A stretch of DNA of 64,000 bases from Bugulina stolonifera (Eukaryota > Bryozoa > Gymnolaemata > Cheilostomatida > Bugulidae). The position numbers and the translations under genes were made by a program. Shown one piece after another: positions 51,301 through 61,432 of the stretch; positions within the stretch are counted from its first letter, which is position 1, and the number at the start of each line of letters is the position of its first letter. The notes under the pieces were generated by a model, which worked only from the letters and a program-made list of their open reading frames with translations, ran no database searches and was not told the origin of the DNA. The DNA lies in NCBI GenBank assembly GCA_935421135.1, contig OW285192.1:18143001-18207000 (forward strand), given 5' to 3'.

Positions 51301-53671
51301 TTTTCTAACCAAACTGAGGTCGAGGATTTCATATACTTTATTCATTTCATTCAGCTGGGATCCAATCAGTTGTTGCAGAGAAAACATGTTACCATCAAAT
51401 AAAGAAGTGCACGGGTCCTGAAACAATCTCTTAGCATTCGACCATTTCCTAAAATTTGAAATTTTCAATGCTGTTATAGTTACATTGTAATTCATTCTAT
51501 GATTTCCTTTCATAATCATCCAATTTTAGCAGTACAACCAAAAATCATACATGTAGATGAAGACCGGCCTACCTGTTACTGACATTAACATATACTCCAG
51601 AAACTGTGCTATCTTTCTCAATCACAAGCTCTAGGGTGTCTGACCTATTTAAACTCATGTGATCAGATCCTGAAAGACGTAATGAAGCCAAATGCTCTGT
51701 ATTCACTTGCACAGATAAAAATGGTTCAGTGACATTCAGGTGGAGAAACACATGACAAGGAGTCCTTGGTACAGTCAACTCCTGTTCAAGTCCACTTAAA
51801 ACAGTGTGTTGTGTTCCGTTTATTTCCACTTTTAACATTCCACTGTTGCAGTGAGCCTCTACAGACACCACCAGATCTAAAACACAGAATATCAAATCCT
51901 TTAAGTTAGTTTAAGGGAAATGCTTGCATAGTTTGACACAGAACTCTATACGCAGAATAACGACCACTATTTCCACACACAAGGTTTTTGATATTAATCA
52001 CAGGCTGTTAATACGAGTAGCATTCCACATTGGTATCTCTGTTTGCCTAACAACTAGGTATTTTTAATCGCTCAATGACAGCTGATTGTCTGACTGCAAC
52101 AGATACATCTTCCAATGGAAGTGTACAATAAGTGATATCACAAATAGTAAAAGCCTGCATATTAAAAACTGTAGTGGCATGGTGAGATTTCAAAGAGTTA
52201 CTAGGATACAGCATACCTTGGATATCAGGGCTAGAATTTTTTATATATATCGTGACGTTCGCAGATGGATTGGCCCAGAAAGCTACAGCTATCCCAGAAT
52301 ACATGGTATGTCCTGTATAAGTCGCCTTGTAGTCAGAACTCTTAAGGTTTACTCCTGTCATTCTTTCACAGGTCGCATTGTGTTCATCTGTAAGATAAGA
52401 AACTGTTTGCTATTTTTTAAATTTTGAAACCAACTTCAACTTCTCATGGTTAGAAAACTTAACCAGACTTTTTGGTACAAAATACGAGTTTAACAGATCA
52501 AATGGCTTTACTGTAATGTGTTCAGTTGCCACCATGAGAGCCTTGTATTTTTACTTTTTTTAGCTTATATGAAAGCTGAGAGATTTAGTCATTTTCTTTT
52601 AAATCCAGTTTTGCTTGAATGACAAATTCTAAAATTCTTTGCATAAAAAAATAACAACAATCAACTTGCAAACAAGCATGTATCTGAATGCTCAGTTGAT
52701 TAGAGTTAGAGGCTAGGTCACACTCACTGTATTTTAAGCAGGTGTAGTAAATGTAGGGAATATGGTGAGGACCTGGACACTCAGCTGTTAACCTAGACAA
52801 GCTAATCTCTCTCACTCTCAGTCCATCAAGCAAAGAAGAAAGAATCTGGAATATATCTTTACTTCTGTCCCGGTTGGATAACTAAAACAGAAACACCGAT
52901 GAAGCTGCCCTGTGTATGTGAGCACAACGACGTTATTGTTCATTGGGTTCTACATTTATTCAAAGCAGCAGGTATCATTGTCCAGATAAATCTAATATAT
53001 ATAGCCTAGCAAAGTGATGGTATACATATAGCATGTATGCAGGGGTACAAGTTACCTAGATGCACCATTCTCAAATATGTGCACATGTTACTGTGCACAT
53101 CTATGCATTGATGGGTATAAACAAGCACAAACTTTATCTTCATACATGTAAGCGTAACTGATCTCTTCTAGTCCTAGCTTTCTTACCTGAGAACAAGAAT
53201 GAGAAGTGAAAACAGTCAGTTTTACGAAATGGCGTATTTTTTTTATTATGCCCTTAAATAATCCAGTTAAAATTAGCATTTCTCCAGCAGCTGACTAATA
53301 TATTAAATAAATATGATTTGGCTCACCCCACGGCAGCTAACATATAAAACCTTTATCCAGCTGTCAATTGGGCACATGAACGCCAATCTATATCCACCAG
53401 CTGCGCTCGAAGGAACAAACAATGGTCTATAAGCTAAATACAGAAATATACAGTGTAATGTTCCTGGCGTATTTTAAGCTCATACTTGGGCAATTTAAAA
53501 TTCACAGAACAACTAATGCTGTAAACTGTAAAATGAATGTGAATATGGGCAGGCTGAAGTCATGAATGTAAATCTATATGCAAAAGGCCTAACCTACTCT
53601 GCACATTATAATATGTACAATGTACAATGTACAAGCACATGTTTGGAAATAAAAGATTTGCCTGGCATGAG

Positions 53672-53708
<37 letters not shown>

Positions 53709-53767
53709 GCTGCCGCTGCCGCTGCCGCTGCCGCTGCCGCTGCCGCTGCCGCTGCCGCTGCCGCTGC

Positions 53768-53806
<39 letters not shown>

Positions 53807-56800
53807 ATCCTAGCCTATCATGTGATGGCCTTCATTTATCTCTGAGGCTAGGCTAACCACTCAATTATCTCTGAGGCTAGGCTAACCACTCATTTGCCTT
53901 CGAAGCTAAGATAGCAACTTCAGTTTTAAATACTGGTAGCTCAATAACATAACGTACCAGATAGATCGTTGTAGGCATTTGGGCTCATCTCCGATGGTGA
54001 GATTGACTCCACACAATCAAACTCTGCAGTGTGGCGTTCATCCAATGCCCACATATTCCCTCCAATTCCTTTTATCAAATTAAAAGTATTGTTGTTTAAA
54101 TGTATGGCATAAAAATGACATGGTTTAATGTTGCTGTGATCATCATTATAATTATCATAATCGTATCACATGTCTAAGTATAGTAACCGACTTACCACAC
54201 GTACATGTATAGATAGTAGTCGTCTTACCACATGTACATGTATAATGATCGTCTTACCACATGTATATGTATAGTAATCGTCTTACCACATGTACATGTA
54301 TAATGATCGTCTTACCACATGTATATGTATAGTAATCGCCTTACCACATGTACACGTATAATGATCGTCTTACCACATGTATATGTATAGTAGTCGTCTT
54401 ACCACATGTACATGTATAGTAATCGTCTTACCACATGTACATGTATAATGATCGTCTTACCACATGTACATGTATAGTAATCGTCTTACCACATGTACAT
54501 GTATAATGATCGTCTTACCACATGTATATGTATAGTAATCGCCTTACCACATGTACACGTATAATGATCGTCTTACCACATGTATATGTATAGTAGTCGT
54601 CTTACCACATGTACACGTATAATGATCGTCTTACCACATGTATATGTATAGTAGTCGTCTTACCACATGTACATGTATAATGATCGCCTTACCACATGTA
54701 CACGTATAATGATCGTCTTACCACATGTATATGTATAGTAATCGCCTTACCACATGTACACGTATAATGATCGTCTTACCACATGTACATGTATAATGAT
54801 CGTCTTACCACATGTACATGTATAATGATCGTCTTACCACATGTATATGTATAGTAATTGTCTTACCACATGTACACGTATAATGATCGTCTTACCACAT
54901 GTATATGTATAGTAATCGTCTTACCACATGTACATGTATAATGATCGTCTTACCACATGTATATGTATAGTAATCGTCTTACCATATGTACATGTATAAT
55001 AATTGTCTTACCACAGAGGTTTTTAGGGTTAATTGACATCACCCTCGATAAGACCTCAAAAATAAGTGATGAATCTGAAATCCAATTGACACAACTCAGA
55101 CCCACATGTATTGTATACAAGAAGCCATTTCCTGTAATAGATAGATAGTAGTAGCGGTGGTGGCGGCGGCAGTAGTGGCGGTAATAGCAGTATTAGAGAT
55201 AGTAGCAGCAGTAGAAGTAATAGCGGTAGTAACGGTAGCAGCGGTAGTATTGGCAGTAGTTGTAGTAGCAGCATTAGAGGTAGTAGCAGTAGTAGCGGTA
55301 GTAGAGGTAGTAGCAGTAGTAGCGGTAGTAGCAGTAGTAGAAGTACATGTAATAGCGATAGTAGCGGTGGTAGCTGCAGTAGTTGTAGTAGCAGTAGTAG
55401 TTGTAGTAGAGGTAGTAGTTGTAGTAGAAGTAGTTGTTGCAGTAGAAGTAGTAGTACGATGTAATAGATAGTAGTAAGTACCTGCCTTGCAGTTGGTGAC
55501 AATATTATCAATCATTCACTAGAATTACTAGACATCGGAATCAAAATTGAGATCGCAATTCCAAAGCCACAATATTTGCACTTGGAAAACCCAATTTCCT
55601 AAACTTAAATTCAATTTATTATCAGCTATTTAGTTTATTGCGTAGGCATAGAAATGCATGTGTTTAAATTTAACCTACATATAGATATGTAAATTAAGAT
55701 AAACGACCTTTTTTGGACATACCTTGATATGATACGCCACTTATAACAAGCATTCTGGGTAACTGTAGTGAAGCCCATTGTAATTCTTGGTCTCTAGGCT
55801 CTGGAGATAAGTATCCAATTGGAGATCTAAGGTTAATGTTGAACGTATAGGAGTTGTCTATCACATATCTTTTGTTTACCAAGTTAGTTTCATTAATACC
55901 AGTAAAGTGAATAGGGTATCTTAACACATTTCTTCCTATGAAGACAACAGTGCACGCTATAAAATACATGCAGTTTTTACACGGAGATGTAGGTAAATAT
56001 GAGCTCTGTTGGTTGAATGCACTGCCTATAATATTATTGCCATGTGTACTATTAAAGTGGAAGTAGCCTCAAAGGCTGGGTATTCTCCCTGAGTTGTCCT
56101 CTCTTGCATGAGCAAAAAATATAATTTCAATCTACATTATTTATGCTAAATTTAGTTATTTATTCCTCTTTCAGCACAAATATTGTTTTACCGCAAGCAA
56201 GTTTGTTACGTGTATTTTGGAAAAATGCCAAAATATAAGCTACCCACTACCTCTATTCACTTATAGGAGTTTTTAGGAATATGAAGAAGTTGCCTTCTCA
56301 TTGTAGTATTGTAATAACTGATTGGTTAATAATAACAATAATACAAAGCACACTATGCATAAGCAGTTGATTATAATAATAGAGTAATGTCCATGCATGT
56401 ATAATACTAAATATAAGAACAATGTCAATGCATGTATAAGAGTAAATAATACAGTCAGAGTGTGGTTAGCCAAGGGAGACTATTACCACGGAGGCTGATT
56501 CACCACAGTATACCCTCAAATAAATGAGAAGTTTTCTTGCCAATTGCACTTCCTTGATGCTTAAAATATAAAAGACAAGTGAATATGTGTGGCTAAGTAT
56601 CATGTTATCAAAAGTGTAGAAGGAATTTATAAACTTTTGTTTAATAGAAAGATTTATTGAATAAAAAGCATTCCATGTGCTTTCTAAACAAAGTCAGCTG
56701 AGTAACTCAGATGACATAGACTGCCTTTGTTTGAGATCAATTTGTGGCAGATGGCATCATCTGCTCTTGCACTGGCAAACCTTTTTGAATAGCTCTAGCT

Positions 56801-57371
56801 AAGCATTATCCAACAAGCTATTCAGCTTTTTGATTGTTTTGTTCAATTTTAGAAATTCTCCCTCTTTAAGCTAGAAGCTTTTTCTAGCTACCAAATAGCT
56901 AACTACACATGAAATCTAAAATATTGTTAATTTGTTAATATTGTAAAATAGGAGTCTATACCAGCATGCTCAACGAATTCAGTGTCAGCTGGTGTTTAAA
57001 TGCCATAAACTGCCATAAACTGAGGAAATCATCTAATTTTCAGCTGCTACAACTTTAATGGCAACTGCTCTGTGCATACAGTAACAAGTGAACAGATTCT
57101 TTGCAATATTATACTAGTCTATGACGATCATATACATGTAGAATCATTGAAATTTATTGAATAGTATCAACTGTGCATGTCTACTCAATAAAATACATCT
57201 AGACTTACTGGTCATCATCAAGAAGTCATCAACCAACTGATTGAGGGTGATATCATGGTCAATAGGTCTCTGGTAAACAAACTCTCCACCAACTAAATAA
57301 AACACACTTGGTATCCATAGAATAACAGAAAACCAGAATTTATTTGTAATTGTGATACTAACATATGCCAT
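29196..57371 (-). CDS. gene E: giant multidomain receptor, RPTP-like juxtamembrane, non-catalytic tail
   Basis: Fifty-six coding exons, all joining in phase, give about 3046 aa; coordinates are in the block entries below. Order: signal peptide (FWFSVILWIPSVFYLV); about 800 aa of unassigned Cys- and N-glycosite-rich ectodomain; two F5/8C-like domains; two FN3; an unassigned 140-aa region; two C-terminally typical CCP; a C-type-lectin-like domain; one TSP1; six CCP; an RPTP-like membrane-proximal region; one TM helix (residues about 2492-2515); and a 505-aa tail. Ectodomain exons are mostly phase 1-1 or 1-0-1, the class that permits exon shuffling; tail exons are almost all 0-0. Start: ATG 57371 directly precedes the signal sequence. 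An adhesion or recognition receptor is inferred; no phosphatase, kinase or death domain is present. It could be two genes wrongly joined, but the unbroken phase argues against this. Confidence 0.75.
31950..32400. repeat. (TAC/TGC) trinucleotide array
   Basis: About 450 bp of degenerate ACTACTGCT-type triplets in the gene E intron between 32499 and 31907. Long open frames on both strands (poly-Ser, poly-Leu, poly-Thr) arise from the triplet period; none has splice support. Confidence 0.93.
33478..33560. repeat. 43-bp direct duplication
   Basis: GCTCACATAGCCAGTTAGT followed by TTACACACAGTTTTACA occurs twice in tandem in a gene E intron. Confidence 0.75.
34045..34145 (-). mobile_element. tRNA-derived SINE head
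   Basis: On the minus strand an A-box-like TGGTGTAGTGGTAGCATG is followed about 40 nt later by a B box GGTTCAAACCCC at tRNA spacing. The putative acceptor stem does not pair and the T stem has one mismatch, so it is not a functional tRNA. It lies in the intron after the gene E TM exon. Confidence 0.5.
34720..37431 (-). other. gene E block 5: RPTP-like juxtamembrane region and transmembrane helix
   Basis: Exons: 37431-37323, 37070-36955, 36701-36517, 36049-35902, 35742-35552, 35110-34977, 34883-34720 (residues about 2193-2541). The end of the ectodomain reads IRIGEG, then RYCNGPLRP, then KLRAYTVD. This is the IGDG...YCNGPL...RA pattern seen just outside the membrane in receptor tyrosine phosphatases with FN3 ectodomains. 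The helix (AAIPLLLSIIPFFSFLSLI) follows 15 residues later. In a true RPTP a phosphatase domain would follow; here none does. Confidence 0.7.
36440..36516 (-). repeat. GTTAGTA heptamer repeat at a gene E donor
   Basis: Directly at the donor of exon 36701-36517 (minus: GAAAG|GTTAGTAGTTAGTAG) the intron continues as about eight diverged copies of GTTAGTA/GTAGTTG. Each resembles the donor itself. Confidence 0.7.
39185..39335. repeat. 16-bp TCTATGAGTCAGTCAG repeat
   Basis: About nine diverged units in the gene E intron upstream (minus) of the exon at 39120, starting 65 nt from its acceptor. Confidence 0.8.
41134..41338 (+). CDS. candidate coding exon nested in a gene E intron
   Basis: The plus-strand ATG at 41134 follows AACTAAG and opens about 68 codons (MAEHAEHRDVC, KLQLVNAVCTPH, REKVIDTLN) ending at ACAAG|GTACGTG, a usable donor. 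The composition is protein-like rather than repeat-like. It is antisense to gene E, between exons 41750-41534 and 41030-40899. No partner exon and no family were recognised, so it may be spurious or a retroposed fragment. Confidence 0.25.
43013..46324 (-). other. gene E block 3: two FN3 domains and an unassigned region
   Basis: FN3 exons: 46324-46207 with 45862-45651 (SGRNYTFTISCKF), and 44959-44850 with 44651-44489 (GCISLTWSPP, then YRCASETWLTAEG). The second pair has the same phase 1-0-1 split as the FN3 domains of gene A. Then 43957-43802, 43558-43415 and 43138-43013 form a 140-aa region without recognised domain. In the middle exon the frame stays open past the chosen donor to 43161; the donor at 43414 was preferred because it joins the next exon in phase. 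Confidence 0.65.
45165..45262. repeat. 30-bp tandem repeat
   Basis: Three diverged units of about 31 bp (CATGCTGAGGTATTGCAGGT core) in a gene E intron. Confidence 0.75.
46703..48556 (-). other. gene E block 2: two F5/8C (discoidin/F-lectin-like) domains
   Basis: Exons: 48556-48362, 47975-47775, 47507-47187, 46909-46703 (residues about 836-1144). Domain 1 shows NLALDKNPIDSLSASSTGHV, AWWAVDLAAWYAISRVELY and a closing LDEVEVYRM, typical of F5/8C and fucolectin folds that bind glycans or lipids. Domain 2 keeps SWWSLTLDKPVIMSYAVMR and ends FYELELYGDG, but its first half is long and diverged. The exon split of each domain in two parallels the F5/8C domain of gene A. Confidence 0.7.
49460..49690. 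repeat. (CAGT/CCGT)n tetranucleotide array next to a gene E donor
   Basis: About 55 tetramers, mostly CAGT with interspersed CCGT. The array begins within 10 nt of the donor (49695) of exon 49841-49696, so on the minus strand the donor GTAAGT is followed at once by CTGACTGACC. Confidence 0.92.
50365..50442. repeat. 20-bp repeat, four copies
   Basis: CATGTATACCATGGAAACAG repeats about four times nearly perfectly in the gene E intron between 50655 and 50222. Confidence 0.88.
53670..53808. repeat. (CTG)n-(CCGCTG)n-(CTG)n expansion-type repeat
   Basis: About 46 uninterrupted triplets: CTG flanks and a core of alternating CCG and CTG. It sits in the gene E intron between 53958 and 53433. The poly-Gln, poly-Ala and poly-Leu frames it creates have no splice support and join no exon. 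Confidence 0.93.
54173..55011 (-). repeat. 29-bp minisatellite copying a gene E donor, about 29 copies
   Basis: The exon 55131-55012 ends CTCTGTG|GTAAGA on the minus strand. From there the intron is an array of 29-bp units of the form GTAAGACGATCATTATACAT plus GTACATGTG, so TG|GTAAGA recurs in nearly every unit for 840 bp. Unit variants (GTACATG, GTATATG, GTACACG; AATGATCG or AGTAATCG) alternate in a higher-order pattern. There are no unique spacers. Confidence 0.92.
55145..55462. repeat. (AGT/AGC/GGT) trinucleotide array
   Basis: About 320 bp of degenerate GTAGTAGCAGTAG triplets in a gene E intron, ending about 15 nt before the acceptor of exon 55131 on the minus strand. The open frames are by-products. 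Confidence 0.92.
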
Positions 57372-57834
57372 GATCCTGGTAAAAGTGGTAACAATGTGTC
57401 TGTGTTATACATGATATGGCTATATTTAAATCTGTTTGTTGTGTGTAATGTCATAATATCTAGAAAGAAGGAAGTAGAAGAATGGTCAGCTACAAAATGC
57501 ACAACAATGGGAAACATCTGGTCTGTTCAGTAAGAGAGTTTAAATTTTTACTCACAGACTTACTGTGTGTTGTACAGACACACAGACATACTATGCATAG
57601 AGCGCTCAGCTTTAGCTATGTCTATCATGTATGAAATGATTAGACTCATCAATTAATTATGTGATAGGAGTTATCTTCACAATATTGTTCAATTTGAACA
57701 GGAAATTCTCCTCAGCTACCATACTGCCATAGTTTTACCATCAGAATTGACCAGATGGACATCTGACGCTGGACACACTCCACTTAGGATACTCTAGGAG
57801 ACCTCATATTGGCTAGACCGGCTAGACCTCACAT

Positions 57835-57972
57835 CACGTTGTGTATTGCTTGTGTTATGGTGCATTACTTGTGTCATCGTGCATTGCTTGTGTAATTGTG
57901 CATAACTTGTGTAATTGTGCATAACTTGTGTAATTGTGCATAACTTGTGTTATTGTGCATCACTTGTGTTAC
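57835..57972. repeat. 19-bp repeat
   Basis: About six copies of AATTGTGCATAACTTGTGT with drift at the left end. Confidence 0.85.
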
Positions 57973-58679
57973 CTGGACCCTGGGTTATGTGCAGGTTGTA
58001 GGGTTGAGTAGTAATTATTTTGTATTAGATATTATATGCTATTAGGAGAGACATGATTACTTTACAATCAGTACATACATATACAGTGATAGATGAAATA
58101 GTTGGGACACTCCAACTCAGTAGTCAAATTTTGAATGCACTTTTAGTGTAGTTCTGACATTATATTGGTAGTTGTCCATCAAAAGGTATAAACATGCACA
58201 TGTTATGAGTAAGCATTTAAAAATCAAGATGTACTAATTCGCATAATGCAAAATACAAGCTGTTTATAATTCTAGACTTTTAGTAAAAAAGAGTGCACAA
58301 AATAAACAATCACTTCGCAGGACCATAGTACAAGTAATTCAATAATTACTTTTGAATTTTTCTATATTTTTCATTGTAGGGAACAAGCAAGTGTAGATTA
58401 TGCTGCCTCGACAATACAAAGTAGCGCACTTGTTAATTCAAGGGTTGGAATATCCCTATCAGTCAAATTCAACACCAGCAAAAACTGAATTGGTTTTTAA
58501 CTACTGAATTAACTATTTCAACGTGTTCAAACACCTTCAACTCATTGTACTCTACAACTAACATGTGCCTGCAAACTCAGAACTTGCAACTAGCAACAGT
58601 TGAACTGGTAGCGGAATAGTATAATATACTGACTAGCTGGAGGACTGTTTATTTGCCTGGAATCCAGAATCTAGAGAGT

Positions 58680-58795
58680 TGGCAAACAGACTGGTAGACG
58701 GATAGACAGACGGACAGACAGACGGGCGGCGGGCTGCCTGTTTGTCGGACAACAGGCAGATAACCAGACAGACACAAACAGACAGACAGGCAAAC
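58680..58795. repeat. GACA/CAGA-rich simple repeat
   Basis: Degenerate ACAGACGG/CAGACAGA tetramers with an internal GGCGGCGGGCTGCC interruption. Confidence 0.65.
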
Positions 58796-58904
58796 ACACT
58801 AGAAAGCCATTATTTTTCTGCTGGCTTATACAATGACCAAGCCACTGCTGCTGACTAAATAAATGGCATAGTGGAAAACACTAAATTAGTGCAGTTTCTA
58901 CAGT

Positions 58905-59052
58905 ACATGTATATCCAGGCACCTACATATTGTACAGACATTGCTACCCATAGTCTCACAATACAAACCACTTGTACATGTATATCCAGGCATCTACATT
59001 GTACAGATATTGCTACCTGATGGTCTCACAACACAAACCACTTGTACATGTA
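58905..59052. repeat. tandem duplication of about 64 bp
   Basis: ACATGTATATCCAGGCA followed by CTACAT, TTGTACAGA, TTGCTACC and CACAA...CCACTTGT occurs twice in tandem. Confidence 0.75.
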
Positions 59053-59379
59053 CATATATCCAATAGTTGCCTAATTCAATATAGAGAATTTCAAATGTTT
59101 GATTTATGGTGCTCATAAGAGATGAAGAAAATTAAGTAGCTATCAGCTGCATCTGTTCATTACTGCAGCTGTTATGGAGATCTCTAATTGCCAACATATT
59201 TAATATAAACTTGATGGTACTCCATAAACTGTAAACTACCTGATAGCTAACTGTACTGTATCTTACTTTTACATTAGATATGGTTTCCCTCTCAGATTTG
59301 ATTGCATGTATCATGTGTACTTGTGAGAGCAGGTGCTAGTCAGTGCTCTCTCTCCTCTCTCTAAGCATCTGATGTAGGC

Positions 59380-59685
59380 CATGACTGTAGAAGTGGTGGT
59401 ATGTAAGTGTACTTGCACTAAACTGTAGAAGTGGTGGTATGTAAGTGTACTTGCACTAAACTGTAGAAGTGGTGGTATGTAAGTGTACTTGCACTGAACT
59501 GTAGCTCTCTATTATAACATCAGCTCATCACTGTCATTCAAGAAACCCTCAACTCAGTACAGCATGGCCTAACCTCTGAGGCATAGCCTGTGCTCTCTAG
59601 TAATGGTTTGCCACCCTCAACTCAGTACAGCATGGCCTAATCTCTGAGGCAAAGCCTGTGCTCTTTAGTACTGGTTTGCCTTGCT
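59380..59685. repeat. two adjacent tandem repeats (38 bp x3; about 68 bp x2)
   Basis: 59386-59500 holds three copies of a 38-bp unit starting TGTAGAAGTGGTGGTATGTA. 59545-59680 holds two copies of a unit starting CCCTCAACTCAGTACAGCAT. No coding signal was seen. Confidence 0.85.
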
Positions 59686-60051
59686 TACTTGTAAAAGTAC
59701 TTCTGCTTTTTCCAGTGTTAGTCTCTACCTGTGTACTGTTGGTAGTGTCATAATTATGTTGAGGTGTATATATGTATAGTGTATCAACGGTACATTGCAG
59801 TGGCCAGACTGACACTATAATAGACATAGCCAGCTCATACTGCATTACCTTGTGCACCATTGTCATGAACATTACGTGTATTTATTATGTATTGTGGCTA
59901 ACCTGTGCAGAACCATATCTTATACTCGCCTATTGTGGTAATTCAGTGGCGGAGAGTGAGACCAAAAGGGAATACTGCCTCCCTGACATGTTTCTTTCTT
60001 GCAGTCAGTTGATGCCACTAGGTCTGTTTTATGGTCTAGACAGTCATGTAT

Positions 60052-60694
60052 TGTAATGTTTCTGTGTATGAGGACCACACTAGTGCCGATGTTAGCAGGG
60101 GTGTGGGAAGTGCTTGGTAGTGATACTGGGCTGCCAAGGTAAACTTCCACACATTGCATATAGAGTGAACAGTTAAGTAAGCTCTTGTAGTTATTGTATA
60201 AGACGTAGACCGATGCTTGGACTCGTTAAAGAGCCAAGGGTCGACGTAGGTTCGATGGTTTAGACTCCTAGGAATGTAGAAAGTGTGTGTGTTGAAGAGG
60301 GGACGTAGGCCGATGCTAGATTCATTGAAGAATCAAGCATCGACTAAGGTCCATGGTTTATACGTAGCAAGAAGTGTAGAAAGAGACTTATATGAGTATG
60401 AAGATGAGCTCGGGGGCTAAAGGTCCAAGGACCAAGGCTGGAGCTGCCTGCCTGCAAGAGTAAGACTCTGTAGGTTGAGTTAGGAGATGTTGCTTTATTG
60501 AAGCGCAATCAACAACTAATTTAGCATAGAAAATGTGCTGGCTTTTATAGGATTCAAACTTCTGGCAAAAAGAACCGACAGAGGGCCGGGCGGTAAGCTA
60601 AGGTACCGTCCCCGGAAACTACATAACAAGATGGCTGAAAAGTGCCCGAGGTCTGACCACAAAAGGGTCGGCCATGCACAAAAAGTGCTTACAA
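60052..60694 (-). mobile_element. LTR-like element related in layout to the gene B intron LTR
   Basis: Read on the minus strand it starts TGTAAGCAC (60694) and ends AAACATTACA (60052), so TG...CA. It has a TATA-like CTATAAAAGCC (about 60549) and AATAAA (60499-60494) in the order expected of U3-R-U5. A GC-rich stretch near 60640 (GCCCGAGG, GACC, GGTCGGCC) resembles the reverse complement of one in the 18708-19423 element. It also contains an internal duplication (about 60200-60385). No clear target-site duplication was found, so the edges are approximate. Confidence 0.45.
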
Positions 60695-60904
60695 TAGTGA
60701 GAAATGGATTGTGTATTAGGATTATTATAATAATAGAAATGTGAGAATCATTAATATCTTCTCAAACATGCATGTAGATCTACATCTACATTGTACACTA
60801 ACTGCATGTATAAAGGTTACCATGTTGGTAAATGCACTCTATGGCTCAAGCTTACATGCAAGCTACACCTGGCAGGGTGCACCTTGGATTACAGTACCCG
60901 TAGT

Positions 60905-61432
60905 ATGGAGATGTGACACTGCGTAGTATGGAGATATGACACTGCGTAGTATGGAGATGTGACACTGCGTAGTATGGAGATGTGCCACTGCATAGTATGG
61001 TGATGTGACACTGCGTAGTATGGAGATGTGACACTGCATAGTATGGAGATGTGCCACTGCGTAGTATGGAGATGTGACACTGCGTAGTATGGAGATGTGA
61101 CACTGCGTAGTATGGAGATGTGACACTGCGTAGTATGGTGATGTGACACTGCGTAGTATGGTGATGTGACACTGCGTAGTATGGAGATGTGACACTGCGT
61201 AGTATGGAGATGTGACACTGCGTAGTATGGTGATGTGACACTGCATAGTATGGAGATGTGACACTGCGTAGTATGGAGATGTGACACTGCGTAGTATGGA
61301 GATGTGACACTGCGTAGTATAGAGATGTGCCACTGCGTAGTATGGAGATGTGACACTGCGTAGTATGGAGATGTGACACTGCGTAGTATGGAGATGTGAC
61401 ACTGCATAGTATGGAGATGTGACACCGCATGG
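60905..61432. repeat. 23-bp minisatellite, about 23 copies
   Basis: Unit GATGTGACACTGCGTAGTAT plus GGA, with few variable sites (A/T before GATG, A/C in GACAC or GCCAC, G/A in TGCG). Because 23 is not a multiple of 3 and the unit lacks stops on the minus strand, all three minus frames stay open. It lies 0.3 kb upstream of the ABC gene start. Confidence 0.93.

Larger units (their letters stand above)
48709..57371 (-). other. gene E block 1: signal peptide and unassigned N-terminal ectodomain
   Basis: Exons: 57371-57209, 55956-55723, 55131-55012, 54068-53958, 53433-53327, 52881-52728, 52387-52217, 51876-51573, 51448-51285, 50890-50655, 50222-50051, 49841-49696, 49300-49123, 48957-48709 (residues 1-836). 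The peptide is secretory in character, with many N-x-S/T sites and paired Cys (CFDDGTCTG; CCQLGGYREY, PCLCNVF). I recognise no family. The weakest call is the acceptor of the last exon (GCAAG|TG). A CAG|GTAAGA site at about 53187 lies in the intron before 52881. Confidence 0.6.

Noticed and set aside
53560..53813. Poly-Gln, poly-Ala and poly-Cys proteins
   Set aside because: Triplet repeat inside a gene E intron; the frames do not connect to any exon in phase.
54173..55011. CRISPR-like array
   Set aside because: Units are contiguous 29-mers with no unique spacers, in a eukaryotic intron.
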